A stretch of DNA of 46,970 nucleotides, taken from the NCBI GenBank assembly GCA_944389515.1, contig CALXMQ010000008.1, forward strand, positions 1 through 46,970. The letters are read 5' to 3'. The position numbers and the translations under genes are program-made. Positions 9,201-17,760 of the stretch are shown here, piece after piece. Position 1 is the stretch's first letter. Each line of letters opens with the position of its first letter. The notes under the pieces are model-generated. The model had not been told where the DNA came from and searched no databases. It was given only the letters and a program-made list of their open reading frames with translations. This DNA is from an uncultured Alphaproteobacteria bacterium (GTDB lineage: Bacteria; Pseudomonadota; Alphaproteobacteria; Rs-D84).

Positions 9201-9694
9201 TGGCATCAATGGGCGACAGAAAACCGGTGCAAATTGCCGCAACTGTCAGTTCTTTTTCACGCCGCAGAACCAAGGCCGGCAAAGATATGATTACAATAAA
9301 TGCATCAGACAGTTTTGGTAATATTGATGCGGTGGCGTTTGGGCAATCGGCCGCGGATTTTGCCCAAGTTTTATCAAATGAAACATTGGTTTTGATTTCT
9401 GGGAAAACATCATGTCGTGATGACAGGGTTTCTATATTCGTTGATTCTATTATTCCGCTGACACAATGGGTTGCAAAAATCGCGAAAAAAATCACACTGG
9501 ATATATATAATGGAAATGTTTTACCAGATGTCAAAAAAGCCATATTGGCACTGCGGCCTGGGACGACACGCGTTGTATTAAATTTGCATGCCGGTGACAA
9601 GGTCGCGGCAATGGCATTACCAGGTGGTGTTGAACTGGGGGCTACAACCGCCACAGATTTTATAAATTTAGGAATCAAGGTTGAAATAGAATAA
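6284..9694 (+). CDS. dnaE: DNA polymerase III alpha subunit
   Basis: The replicative polymerase catalytic subunit, 1136 residues, close to the usual 1160. The N-terminal PHP domain begins FVHLRTHS. The palm has GPGRGSGAGSIVAW and the catalytic PDFDVDFE, with aspartates at 401 and 403 exactly as numbered in E. coli. A helix-hairpin-helix region and an OB-fold segment (PVQIAATVSSFSRRRT) follow. The start at 6284 is chosen because the family begins just before FVHLR; the longer in-frame start at 6203 would lie in the tRNA terminator. No strong ribosome site is seen. The stop codon overlaps the rsmH start (TAATG), so the two are translationally coupled. Confidence 0.95.
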   Translation: MENQFVHLRTHSRISIGAGTLKIKEIPELCKAYGMTACALTDTNMMSGCAEFSDVMPKNKIQPIIGTEITLNQHNVDPKILRADSLSRIVLLAQNHDGYLNLCELSRIMYMREENHHLGPYITFDELASHNNGLICLSGAHTGPIGMALINNQEGLASQYADRFLEIFGDRFYIEIQRHGLSEEIKTEPGFLKIAQDKNIPIVATNDVEFATAKNYEAEDALSCVLGQTKVIDPDRPRKSSEQYFKTADEMSELFSDLPEAIQNTINIANRCGFMVNVHEKPLLPRFGDDFEQECQMLRDNTMAGLAKNLAQHGITDTQPYYEQAEFELGVIINMGFPGYFLIVADYIDWCRRNDIMTGPGRGSGAGSIVAWSLGITHVNPLQYGLLFERFLNPDRISMPDFDVDFEPTGIERVLAYICDKYGHDSVCRIITFGSLQARGAIRDIGRVYGIPYSKSDRLSKLIPQDAKTLKDAVDASPEIQSVLATDEDMNKVVSIAEELEGSLRNLGQHACGVVIGDRPTTKIAPVYRDPANALPSCQFDGHYLESSGLIKFDFLGLETLAILKYAIKLIQQTRGVNIDLDKIPTDDEKTMKLWQSGQTEGIFQFDAPFVQQTLRKMHPTSFLEISALNALNRPGPIAFIPQFIARMHGEEKIEYVHPRAEPILKETYGIIVYQEQVMQLTRVLAGFTRGQSDNVRKAMGKKIAKMLDELEGKFYDGCEKEQTLNRDQAKALWEQFKEFAKYAFNKSHAVAYSIVANQCAYLKANYTPEFLAASMSSNLNDTDQLALFVDDAKSNFGIQIVAPDINESESLFTVRNGKIIYALAAIKGVGTVATDAIVAERRANGKFKNLTDFAKRCATIVNKRILEAFAKVGVLDSLEPNRAAIFMNADAILSYASKSREGANSLSLFANTIEDDVAEDRLRKNLPNTSPWTFAQRLENELSALGFYISAHPLDQYKHLINRAKLATSATLASMGDRKPVQIAATVSSFSRRRTKAGKDMITINASDSFGNIDAVAFGQSAADFAQVLSNETLVLISGKTSCRDDRVSIFVDSIIPLTQWVAKIAKKITLDIYNGNVLPDVKKAILALRPGTTRVVLNLHAGDKVAAMALPGGVELGATTATDFINLGIKVEIE

Positions 9695-10539
9695 TGAAAC
9701 ATGTACCTGTGTTATTAAATTCTGTGTTACGTGCATTGGGGGATATTGATGGCGCGCATATAATTGATGCGACATTTGGCGCAGGTGGATATTCGCGTGC
9801 TTTTTTAGATGCAGGCGCATATGTAACGGCATTTGACCGCGACCCAAATGTTGTCGCAGATGCTGAACAATTATCCATGACATATCCAAATAAATTCAAA
9901 TTTATTCTCCGGACTTTTTCACATATTTCTGAATTACCAGGTACATACGATGCAATCGTGTTTGATTTGGGGATTTCTTCAATGCAAATTGATATTGCAG
10001 AACGTGGATTTTCGTTCCGATTTAACGGGCCATTGGACATGCGGATGTCTGAATCCGGGGTCAGTGCCGCGGAATTGATATCAAATTCCAGCATTGATGA
10101 TTTGGCACGCATACTGCGCGATTTTGGCGATGTAAAAAAAGCCACCCTGTTGGCACGAATAATCAAAGATGCCCATCCACAAACAACATTTGAATTACGT
10201 GATTTAATTCATAACCCACGCGACATCGCCCCTGTATTCCAAGCGTTACGTATTGCTGTGAATAATGAAATGGGCGAATTGACGGACGCGTTAAATTCTG
10301 TGCCAAAATTGTTAAATATTGGTGGAAAGTGCATATGCGTAACATTTCAATCAATCGAAGACAGAATTGTTAAAAACACTTTTCGTGCATGGACAACCGC
10401 GCCGGGGGATCCGCGATTACCAACAACGGTTCTGCCACAATTTACACCAATAAAGACAGAAACACCAACCGACCCAGAAATATCAGAAAATTCACGCGCA
10501 CGCAGCGCGCATATGCGTGGCGTGATAAAATCATATTGA
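9694..10539 (+). CDS. rsmH: 16S rRNA (cytosine1402-N4)-methyltransferase
   Basis: RsmH (MraW) transfers a methyl group from SAM to N4 of C1402 in the ribosomal P site. The 281-residue protein starts KHVPVLLNSVL and has the SAM motif DATFGAGGYSRAFL, the FDLGISSMQID segment, GFSFRFNGPLDMRM and ALRIAVNNEM, all family signatures. It is usually the first gene of the division and cell-wall (dcw) cluster; here it sits behind dnaE, and no ftsL or ftsI follows. Expression depends on the dnaE transcript. Confidence 0.95.
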   Translation: MKHVPVLLNSVLRALGDIDGAHIIDATFGAGGYSRAFLDAGAYVTAFDRDPNVVADAEQLSMTYPNKFKFILRTFSHISELPGTYDAIVFDLGISSMQIDIAERGFSFRFNGPLDMRMSESGVSAAELISNSSIDDLARILRDFGDVKKATLLARIIKDAHPQTTFELRDLIHNPRDIAPVFQALRIAVNNEMGELTDALNSVPKLLNIGGKCICVTFQSIEDRIVKNTFRAWTTAPGDPRLPTTVLPQFTPIKTETPTDPEISENSRARSAHMRGVIKSY

Positions 10540-10599
10540 CCAATGAATATGATTTTGTGTACGATTTAGAAAAACGAATAAAAAGCCAAGGATAAAAAG

Positions 10600-11109
10600 A
10601 TGAAAAAATTATTTTCACCGATGTTATTTGCACTGGTTGCGGCAATTATGATTGTGCCGGCTGCGATGGCTGTGTGTCCGGTATGTACGGTTGCGGTTGG
10701 TGCCGGATTAGAAGGTATGCGTTTATTGGGTGTTGACGATGTTATTACTGGTATTTGGGCCGGTGGATTGACGTTATCGCTGTTTTTCTGGACGGCCGGA
10801 TGGTTAAAAAAGCACAATGTAAAAAGTGTATTTTGGCAAATTATTGTGCCGTTCGTATTTTATTATGGACTGTTGGCATTGGTGTATGCGTTGCCGGGTG
10901 TAGAATTTGGTGCGGCAACACTGTGGGGAATTGATAAATTCTTGCTGGGGATTATTGTTGGAACAATCGCATTTTACATGGGGGCACGTTGGTATATTAA
11001 AATCAAGCGTGACAATGGTGGACATGCCAAGTTTGCATTTCAAAAAGTTGTTGTGCCTTTATCATTTTTAATCATTGCATCAGTTGTATTTTGGCTGATT
11101 ACAATGTAA
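10600..11109 (+). CDS. Membrane protein with signal peptide and CPVC motif, unknown function
   Basis: A 169-residue protein. A signal-like N-terminus (residues 1-24, ending AMA) is followed by VCPVCTVAVGAGLEG, then four hydrophobic segments at about 47-65, 77-96, 110-128 and 148-168. The C-x2-C pair just after the predicted cleavage site could bind metal or act in thiol exchange. Ribosome site AAGGA lies upstream of the ATG. It forms an apparent operon with the following 211-residue gene (28-base gap). I recall similar CPVCTVAVGAG proteins mainly from Patescibacteria/CPR genomes, but cannot verify that here. Confidence 0.75.
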   Translation: MKKLFSPMLFALVAAIMIVPAAMAVCPVCTVAVGAGLEGMRLLGVDDVITGIWAGGLTLSLFFWTAGWLKKHNVKSVFWQIIVPFVFYYGLLALVYALPGVEFGAATLWGIDKFLLGIIVGTIAFYMGARWYIKIKRDNGGHAKFAFQKVVVPLSFLIIASVVFWLITM

Positions 11110-11137
11110 TTCAAATTTACAGAAAGGAAGGAATATC

Positions 11138-11773
11138 ATGAAGGAAAAATCTGGGAAAACAGTAAAAAAAGCAGACACAAAAAAATCAAAAAAAATGTCA
11201 CTGGAAGAAATGGTGGCACGCGTTGATGCATCTAAAAAAGTCAACCCGTTGGATTTATCGTCTGACCAAGATTTATCAATCGCATTGATGAACCTAATTT
11301 CTTTGGAAGAACACTTCTTTTTCAGTGGTGCCAAAACACAAAAAACTGGATTTTATGATTTGATAAACACTGTGCGTGATATGCGCAAAGAACTGATGTC
11401 ACGCATTGTTAAAAAATCTAGTGCGGAAAATGGCGAAGTATGGTGCATTTCAAAACATTTATTGGCGGCATCGATGCGTATTATGGAAGTTGGAACCAAG
11501 GCATTATCGGCCGGAAATACCCAAGATGCATACAATTTATTTAATAAATCTTATGAACTGTATTCGCTGTTCTGGGGCATCAATATGGATTTGATTGATT
11601 TGACTGGGGTAAAAAAAATCGCACCAGAAGTATATGAAAAATGCATGACAGACGGCGAAAAAACGGCACAATCTGATACTGACGCCCATACCCCAAATGT
11701 TGCAGAATCGCGTTCTGCGGTGCGTCGTTTGGGTGATTGGGTAAAAAATGCAGTAAATTGTTGCATTGAATAA
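11138..11773 (+). CDS. Soluble helical protein of unknown function
   Basis: A 211-residue protein with a lysine-rich N-terminus (residues 1-20) and a helical core containing NLISLEEHFFFSGAKT, a VRDMRKELMSRIV helix, WCISKHLLAASMRIMEVGTKAL and AYNLFNKSYELYSLFWGIN. No signal peptide or membrane helix. The ribosome site AGAAAGGAAGGA is strong. It follows the CPVC membrane protein, and the two may act together. I recall the SLEEH and WCISKHLLA pattern from CPR bacteria, as with its neighbour, but this is unverified. Confidence 0.75.
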   Translation: MKEKSGKTVKKADTKKSKKMSLEEMVARVDASKKVNPLDLSSDQDLSIALMNLISLEEHFFFSGAKTQKTGFYDLINTVRDMRKELMSRIVKKSSAENGEVWCISKHLLAASMRIMEVGTKALSAGNTQDAYNLFNKSYELYSLFWGINMDLIDLTGVKKIAPEVYEKCMTDGEKTAQSDTDAHTPNVAESRSAVRRLGDWVKNAVNCCIE

Positions 11774-11782
11774 AATTCGGTG

Positions 11783-11812
11783 TTGATTAAAGTCATTAAA
11801 AAATGATACAAT
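11783..11812 (+). promoter_or_regulatory. Promoter for the secreted-protein pair
   Basis: TTGATT (11783-11788), 18-bp spacer, TACAAT (11807-11812). The start would be near 11819, just before the AGAGAG ribosome site. Confidence 0.5.
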
Positions 11813-11833
11813 ACAACAACAGAGAGATGTAAT

Positions 11834-14368
11834 TTGACAATACGCATTGCGAATTTTTGTAAACCTTTGTTTGTTTTGGCGGCACTGGTGACCGCGGTTG
11901 ACGGTTTTGCCGCCCAGGCGGAAAACCCACGTGCGGCATCATCAAATGTTGTAAAGACATCATCTGCCACGGCGACATCACGTGGCGACAGCAATCGTGT
12001 TGTTCGTGTAAATTCTGGCGCATCAGAATCATCTGGACGTACCAGTGCGGCAAATGTAACACGCAGTGCAACAAATCGCACAACATCAACCGTATCACGT
12101 GCGGCGGCGTTTCAACAACCTGTACGCAGTGCAACGGTTACTGGGCGCAGCGGAACCATACGTCAAATGGCGCCGGTATCATCAACAGCATCGTCATCTG
12201 GGCGCAGTGCGACGGTATCGCGTGCGGCATCATCAAATGTTGTACGTGGTGCGACACATAATCCGGCCAGTACGGCACGTGCCGCATCTGCGAATTCTGT
12301 GGTTGGTGCGTCACGCGCATCAAATGCACGTGCGACTGCGGTATTTACAGATATTGATGCAATCGGTGGCGGATATGCCCAATGCCGCGAAGCGTACGCA
12401 ACATGCATGGATCAATTCTGTGCCAATGCAAACGACCAATATCGCAGATGTGTTTGCAGTGCACGTTATGATGAATTCAGAAATACAGAAAACGCCATTG
12501 ACGAAGCGTTAAATTTGCTGGCGCAATTCCAAGATAATAATTTAACCGCGGTCAATTTATCCGCCGAAGAAGTTACCGCCATGTACACCGCAACCGAAGG
12601 TGAAAATGCAATCAAGCGTGACACCAGTGCCGCGGCAGATATGCTGGCTGAAATCAATGATTTGTTATCTGGGAAAAGTTCAGCTTCTTCGTCCAGCACC
12701 AGCAGTACATCTTTGGGATTGTTGACGGTTGATTTCACATCTGATTTGGGTGATATTTGGGGCGATGGTGGAACATCTATATTTGATACATCAACCGGCG
12801 TTGATTTATCAACATTGGTTGGCGAAGATTTATACAGCGAAGCCAGCAAACAATGCATCGATTTAATCGCAGATTCTTGCGAAAACAATGCTGTTTTAAC
12901 AATGGCACGCAGTGCATACAGCATCATGATTACCCAGGATTGCAACCTATATGAAAAAAGCATAAATGCACAAAAAGAAAGTTTGGAACAAACGGTACGT
13001 ACGGCGGAAAAATACTTGCGCGAAGCACGTTTAGAAGAATATCAATCACACAATTCTGCTGATGTAAATGAATGTATTGCAAATGTTCGCACGGCAATCC
13101 AGGCAGATACAGCATGTGGTCCGAATTATCAACGCTGTTTGGATTATACGGGTGCATATATCAATCAAAGTACCGGCGAACCAATTTATTCACCACGGTT
13201 GTTTGAATTAGTCAATGTCATACAATTACCGGGCGTAAATTCTAGTGATGCCGGCGATGTTTTGGGTGCAAATGCAGAATTTAATAAATTTTTAGATGAC
13301 AAACGTATGTTCGCAGAAACAGCGTTGGATACATGTCGTGATATTTCTGATATTGTATGGGAAGAATTCAAACGCCAGGCATTGATTGAAATTGCCCAGG
13401 CACAAGATGAAAAGATAGAAGAAGTAAAAATGTCATGTGTCAGCACAATGGCCGAATGTTATGACACACAAACAGGTGCATTGCAAGATTTTGACAACAC
13501 AACATCACAATATACCGGTGCAATCAGTGCATATGCCGCACGTTCAATGTGTCAGGACAAAGTCATCGCCTGTGCGTCATTGTATGGAAATACGGAGGAC
13601 TGTCAGTTTGATGGAAATGGGCAATTAGTTGCAAACACCGGTAATAGCAGTGGCAGTTTAAGTGGTGCAGCAGCAAAAGATCGTTGTGGGTTGACAGCAT
13701 TACTGGATTTTGTTGATACGGTGGATACCGTTCGTGTTACCGAAGGTTGTGAAACAGCCATTGATAATTATTTGAAAGATTTGTGCACACCAGACAGTGG
13801 TGAAATGGGATATCCATGGAATTGCAGAAATCTGGAACCTGGGTCTACCGAAGAACCAGGCGAAGGTACATTATATAATTTGGTACAAACTTTTGCGCAA
13901 AATAATTGTGCAGATCCAACCAACCCCAACCCCACAGGGGATAATGCATCGAATCTTTTACCTGAAGTCCAAACTCAAATAACACGTGCGATTTCAGATG
14001 TTCAAGACGAATTGGACGATATGTTGATGAGTCAATGTGAAGAATTGGATGGGTATTGGATTGATAACGATAATTCCATCGACAATGTCGTAGACAGCCG
14101 AGTCCAAGGTCAAGGTACATTATTAGACGGATTTTATGCAGCGGTATATGGTGGAGACAAGGATACATCTTGGGGTCGTTGTGTTGAAAATACGACCATG
14201 CTGCGTTGTCTGGCGTATAATGATGATTTGGGCGATGGCGAAAAAGATGTTGCATCATATGATTCAACGCGTGACGAATGCACATTTACCAATGCTTGGT
14301 ATCAAAAACAATGCGAAGAATTGATGGGCGGATATTATGAAAATTCTGTATGCTATGTTGCGAATTAA
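11834..14368 (+). CDS. Large secreted cysteine-containing protein
   Basis: An 844-residue protein that appears to start at TTG (11834) behind AGAGAG at 11821. Residues 1-27 form a signal peptide ending around GFAAQA. Residues 30-165 are low complexity, rich in Ser, Ala, Thr and Arg with repeated SRAASSNVV-like units, suggesting a flexible linker through the envelope. The rest has spaced cysteines (for example CREAYATCMDQFCANANDQYRRCVC near residue 185) and acidic helical stretches with a coiled-coil look at about 385-400. No anchor, beta-barrel or sorting signal is evident. Function unknown; it shares its transcript and cysteine-rich style with the next gene and with the giant protein at 21763. 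Confidence 0.8.
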   Translation: MTIRIANFCKPLFVLAALVTAVDGFAAQAENPRAASSNVVKTSSATATSRGDSNRVVRVNSGASESSGRTSAANVTRSATNRTTSTVSRAAAFQQPVRSATVTGRSGTIRQMAPVSSTASSSGRSATVSRAASSNVVRGATHNPASTARAASANSVVGASRASNARATAVFTDIDAIGGGYAQCREAYATCMDQFCANANDQYRRCVCSARYDEFRNTENAIDEALNLLAQFQDNNLTAVNLSAEEVTAMYTATEGENAIKRDTSAAADMLAEINDLLSGKSSASSSSTSSTSLGLLTVDFTSDLGDIWGDGGTSIFDTSTGVDLSTLVGEDLYSEASKQCIDLIADSCENNAVLTMARSAYSIMITQDCNLYEKSINAQKESLEQTVRTAEKYLREARLEEYQSHNSADVNECIANVRTAIQADTACGPNYQRCLDYTGAYINQSTGEPIYSPRLFELVNVIQLPGVNSSDAGDVLGANAEFNKFLDDKRMFAETALDTCRDISDIVWEEFKRQALIEIAQAQDEKIEEVKMSCVSTMAECYDTQTGALQDFDNTTSQYTGAISAYAARSMCQDKVIACASLYGNTEDCQFDGNGQLVANTGNSSGSLSGAAAKDRCGLTALLDFVDTVDTVRVTEGCETAIDNYLKDLCTPDSGEMGYPWNCRNLEPGSTEEPGEGTLYNLVQTFAQNNCADPTNPNPTGDNASNLLPEVQTQITRAISDVQDELDDMLMSQCEELDGYWIDNDNSIDNVVDSRVQGQGTLLDGFYAAVYGGDKDTSWGRCVENTTMLRCLAYNDDLGDGEKDVASYDSTRDECTFTNAWYQKQCEELMGGYYENSVCYVAN

Positions 14369-14383
14369 ATGGATGGATAAAAA

Positions 14384-15664
14384 ATGATAAATGCAAAAAA
14401 AATATTTTTATCGTTATTTATTGCGCAAATTATCCCATGTGTTGCGTTTGCAGGTGGTGAAAATAATATAAACGCATTGCTTAGCAGTTGGAAAAATCCG
14501 GTAATGAGTTATTGTAATGATGCAAATATGGGAAATTCAACCATCGGGCGTGACAAAGATACTTGCAAGGGAAATTATCAAATTGATAACAATACACCAG
14601 CGGCATGTGTACTGGGTGATGATATGGGCGTGTTGATGTTGGTTGCACGCGAAGCAAACGAAAATGGCGCACGTTTTTGTCCAACAACAATTTACGCAGA
14701 AAAGAAAAAACGTGGTGATGCATGGACATTATATGCAGAACCAGCCCAGGGGGCACAACCATGTTATTGGTTGTGCAAGCCAGGATATGGTGGCGAAAGT
14801 TGCCAAAGCACAACACCAACCGGATGCGATTCTGCACCGTTTCGTCGTGACGATTTTAACACTTTGACAATGGCGCGTGATCCCCAGGTTGAAAGTGCAA
14901 TCGCAATGTTTCATTGGAACCAATATGACCACTGTAATGCGGACGGGATAAGCAGTCAAAAACAAGAACACGATATGATTTTGGCGGTTTCTGATTGGTT
15001 ACCGGGTGGTCATGGGGCATGGGCGGCACCGTTCGTTATTCGTGCGGAACGCGAAGGTAAAAAATCAAAAAAAGGTGGTATCAACGCGTGGCCAGCCGCA
15101 GAAGCAACATTGTTATGCAAAAACGGATATACCGCCAATGCCGCCGGCAATGATTGTGTGCCGATTGATGAATCTGAATGTGCATTGACGCAAATGTGTT
15201 CTAATTGGCCCAGCAATGATTTTGATGCCACCACCATGGCATTGGAATTTAATGATAATATGGGATGTTATACGTATAAATGTCGTGAAAAAGGTTATGC
15301 GTTCCCATCTAATGCAGACAGAACATGCCAACCATGTACAGAAAATCTGCGTGGTGGACCATCACCCGAAGATGGCACATGTGTACATTGTGATATTGGG
15401 TATATATATGATTCAGAATCCCCATCAACTGGGTATTGTGTCAAAGCGGCAGGATACGATAAAGCCGCAATGCAATATGGTACCGGTCAATCCAAAGCAA
15501 CGCCGCTGAACAACCAATGTTGGATGATTGCAGAGGCCGAGGCTTATTCTGATTGCGTAAAACATGGTGTTACAACATTGACACCGGTACGTGCAACGGC
15601 GATGTCGGTAAAATCTGTATCAAACACTTCGCAATATATATCCAACAAAAAAGTGTTGTTATAG
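14384..15664 (+). CDS. Secreted cysteine-rich protein
   Basis: A 426-residue protein with a signal peptide (residues 1-23, ending VAFA). Cysteine modules of the type CKPGYGGESC, CKNGYTANAAGNDC and CVHCDIGYIYDSES resemble those in the giant protein at 21763, so both probably belong to one secreted family. The last 70 residues are less cysteine-rich. It starts 15 bases after the preceding gene and ends at a strong terminator. Function unknown; extracellular or periplasmic disulfide-bonded protein is the inference. Confidence 0.8.
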   Translation: MINAKKIFLSLFIAQIIPCVAFAGGENNINALLSSWKNPVMSYCNDANMGNSTIGRDKDTCKGNYQIDNNTPAACVLGDDMGVLMLVAREANENGARFCPTTIYAEKKKRGDAWTLYAEPAQGAQPCYWLCKPGYGGESCQSTTPTGCDSAPFRRDDFNTLTMARDPQVESAIAMFHWNQYDHCNADGISSQKQEHDMILAVSDWLPGGHGAWAAPFVIRAEREGKKSKKGGINAWPAAEATLLCKNGYTANAAGNDCVPIDESECALTQMCSNWPSNDFDATTMALEFNDNMGCYTYKCREKGYAFPSNADRTCQPCTENLRGGPSPEDGTCVHCDIGYIYDSESPSTGYCVKAAGYDKAAMQYGTGQSKATPLNNQCWMIAEAEAYSDCVKHGVTTLTPVRATAMSVKSVSNTSQYISNKKVLL

Positions 15665-15673
15665 TTTAGTAAT

Positions 15674-15701
15674 AAAAAAATCCGCAAATGCGGATTTTTT
15701 T
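15674..15701. terminator. Two-way terminator between convergent genes
   Basis: TCCGC (15681-15685), AAAT loop, GCGGA (15690-15694), flanked by an A run on one side and a T run on the other, so it can serve both the secreted-protein gene and the XRE gene. Confidence 0.8.
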
Positions 15702-15707
15702 ATATAT

Positions 15708-16121
15708 TTAATTTACACCATTTAATGCGCGCAACATATTCATTATTGATTGACGCTGTTCATCAGTTGGTAATTTCCAATATAAATTTATCAGTTGCAA
15801 TGATTCATTTTTTGACAATGGGTCATCAGGTTTTTGTTCCGATACACGTGGAATACGGCCACTGCGGTTTGGTTCTGGCATATACCCCGGCAACCCATGA
15901 AAAAAGAAGGTTATCGGTGTTTCTAATGCAGAACTGAGTTCAAACAGGCGCGATGCCGAAATTCTGTTGCCTGCACTTTCGTATTTTTGAATTTGTTGAA
16001 ATGTAACACCACAAATTTTGGCCAAATCTTTCTGCGACATGCCCATCATAACACGCCGTAATTGTAAACGTTGTCCAATGTGTTCATCAACTGCCGTCGG
16101 TTGAAATGCTTTGCCACTCAT
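15708..16121 (-). CDS. XRE-family transcriptional regulator
   Basis: A 137-residue DNA-binding protein. The helix-turn-helix spans about residues 14-68: HIGQRLQLRRVMMGMSQ, then CGVTFQQIQKYESAGNRISA. This form of XRE regulator, with FQQIQKYE and NRISASRL, is common in Alphaproteobacteria. The C-terminal third is helical and may mediate dimer formation. It is divergent from gpmI, and the two promoters share one palindromic -35 box, so it could regulate itself and gpmI; that is inference. Targets are unknown. Confidence 0.88.
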   Translation of the reverse strand: MSGKAFQPTAVDEHIGQRLQLRRVMMGMSQKDLAKICGVTFQQIQKYESAGNRISASRLFELSSALETPITFFFHGLPGYMPEPNRSGRIPRVSEQKPDDPLSKNESLQLINLYWKLPTDEQRQSIMNMLRALNGVN

Positions 16122-16168
16122 ATTTTTTCTCTTTTAATTATGAAAGACTTCCTAACTTCTCTTTATGA

Positions 16169-16220
16169 TTTATACAATTTTTCTTTTTCTTTTGCAATCA
16201 AAAAACCTATGTGATACATT
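16169..16220. promoter_or_regulatory. Divergent promoters sharing one palindromic -35 box
   Basis: TTGCAA at 16192-16197 is its own reverse complement. Rightward, 17 bp then TACATT (16215-16220) leads to gpmI. Leftward, 17 bp then TATAAA (16174-16169) leads to the XRE gene. Polymerase binding in one direction would exclude the other. Confidence 0.55.
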
Positions 16221-16256
16221 TTTGCCGTAAATTTATTACTAAAAGGAAGTAAAGGC

Positions 16257-17732
16257 ATGAAAAAACCGCTTGTTTTATGTATTATGGATGGTGTCGGAAT
16301 CGCACCAGATGGCAAACATAATGCCGTATCAATGGCAAAAATGCCGTTCTTTGATGATTTATTGAAAAAATATCCGCATTGTCGGCTGGATGCCAGTGGC
16401 CCGGCCGTCGGATTGCCAAATGGAACAATGGGTAATTCAGAAGTTGGGCATATAACAATCGGGTCTGGACGTATTGTAAATCAATTTTTACAAAGATTTC
16501 AGATAGAAAATTGGGATAACAACGTTGCATTACGCGATTTTATCGAAGCTGTGCGTGATGGCGGCGGTATTGTCCATATGGCTGGTTTAATGTCTGATGG
16601 ACGCGTTCATTCAAATTTACGTGATATGATGGTGATTGCAGAACGCATATTAGATTCGGGATTAAAGTTATGTATCCATTTTATCGCTGATGGTCGTGAT
16701 ACACCGCCACAATCTGCATCACAATATATTACAAGCATCAAAGACAGTTTGGCGCCATATTTTGCAGATGGCCGGGCGTTTTTTGGGACTTTGTCTGGAC
16801 GATATTATGCAATGGACAGAAATAAAAATATGGACAGGACAGAATTGGCATTTAATGCGATTGCATGTGCAAAATCTGAATACAACGCTGCAACCATAGA
16901 TGACGCACTGGGCGCCGCATATGCACGTGGCGAAACAGATGAATTTATTCGGCCAACGGTGATTGATGGTGATGTACCAATTACGCCAAACGATGGATTT
17001 TTATTCGGAAATTACCGCAGTGACCGTGCACGACAAATTGTGCGCGCAATAATAAATACTGGTGCAAAAATGTTGTGCTTTTCACAATATGGCGAAGGAT
17101 TAAATGAAACATGCCCTGCTTTGTTACCAGATATCGCGGTAAACAATACTTTGGGCGATGTTTTGGCGGCAAATGGTATATCGCAACTGCGTATCGCAGA
17201 AACTGAAAAATACAACCATGTAACATATTTCTTTGATGCTGAACGTAATATCGATTTTGCCGGTGGGGAAAAGATTTTAATTCCATCGCCAGATGTTGCA
17301 ACGTTTGATTTGAAACCAGAAATGTCTGCCAAAGAAATTACAGATGCGCTGATACCAAAACTGGCACAATTTGACGTTGTGATTCTGAATTACGCAAATG
17401 GCGATATGGTTGGGCATACTGGAAACGAATCAGCCACCATACGCGCAATGGAATTTTTAGATGCGCAACTGGCGCGATTGGTCCCAGCAATATTGGATTT
17501 AGACGGCACGATTTTAATCACCGCAGACCATGGAAACGCCGAAAAAATGTGGGATGATGAAAATAATATCCCATGGACGGCGCACACAACCAATCCGGTG
17601 AACTTTATCGTTGTGTCAAATACGCCGTATACGGTGCGCAACGGTGGTTTGTCTGATATCGCGCCAACAATGCTGAAATTATTAGGATTGGCGCAACCCA
17701 GTGATATGACCGGTCACAGTTTAATAGACTGA
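16257..17732 (+). CDS. gpmI: 2,3-bisphosphoglycerate-independent phosphoglycerate mutase
   Basis: Interconverts 3- and 2-phosphoglycerate in glycolysis using two manganese ions and a phosphoserine intermediate. The 491-residue protein has the metal-binding Asp-11 in IMDGVGI, the nucleophile Ser-61 in GTMGNSEVGH, FIADGRDTPP, the FGNYRSDRARQ motif, and the C-terminal metal sites NYANGDMVGHTG and ITADHGNAE. Length is slightly below the usual 510. A good ribosome site (AAGGAAG) precedes the ATG. Single-gene unit between a divergent promoter and a two-way terminator. Confidence 0.96.
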   Translation: MKKPLVLCIMDGVGIAPDGKHNAVSMAKMPFFDDLLKKYPHCRLDASGPAVGLPNGTMGNSEVGHITIGSGRIVNQFLQRFQIENWDNNVALRDFIEAVRDGGGIVHMAGLMSDGRVHSNLRDMMVIAERILDSGLKLCIHFIADGRDTPPQSASQYITSIKDSLAPYFADGRAFFGTLSGRYYAMDRNKNMDRTELAFNAIACAKSEYNAATIDDALGAAYARGETDEFIRPTVIDGDVPITPNDGFLFGNYRSDRARQIVRAIINTGAKMLCFSQYGEGLNETCPALLPDIAVNNTLGDVLAANGISQLRIAETEKYNHVTYFFDAERNIDFAGGEKILIPSPDVATFDLKPEMSAKEITDALIPKLAQFDVVILNYANGDMVGHTGNESATIRAMEFLDAQLARLVPAILDLDGTILITADHGNAEKMWDDENNIPWTAHTTNPVNFIVVSNTPYTVRNGGLSDIAPTMLKLLGLAQPSDMTGHSLID

Positions 17733-17738
17733 TAAAAA

Positions 17739-17760
17739 ACGGCGAATCATTCGCCGTTTT
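17739..17760. terminator. Two-way terminator between gpmI and tadA
   Basis: ACGGCGAA (17739-17746), TCA loop, TTCGCCGT (17750-17757), with A and T runs outside. The tadA stop codon lies in the loop (17747-17749). Confidence 0.85.

Noticed and set aside
10389-10595. 68-codon ORF overlapping the end of rsmH, where ftsL is often found
   Set aside because: It lies mostly inside rsmH in another frame, has no membrane helix as FtsL needs, and lacks a ribosome site.
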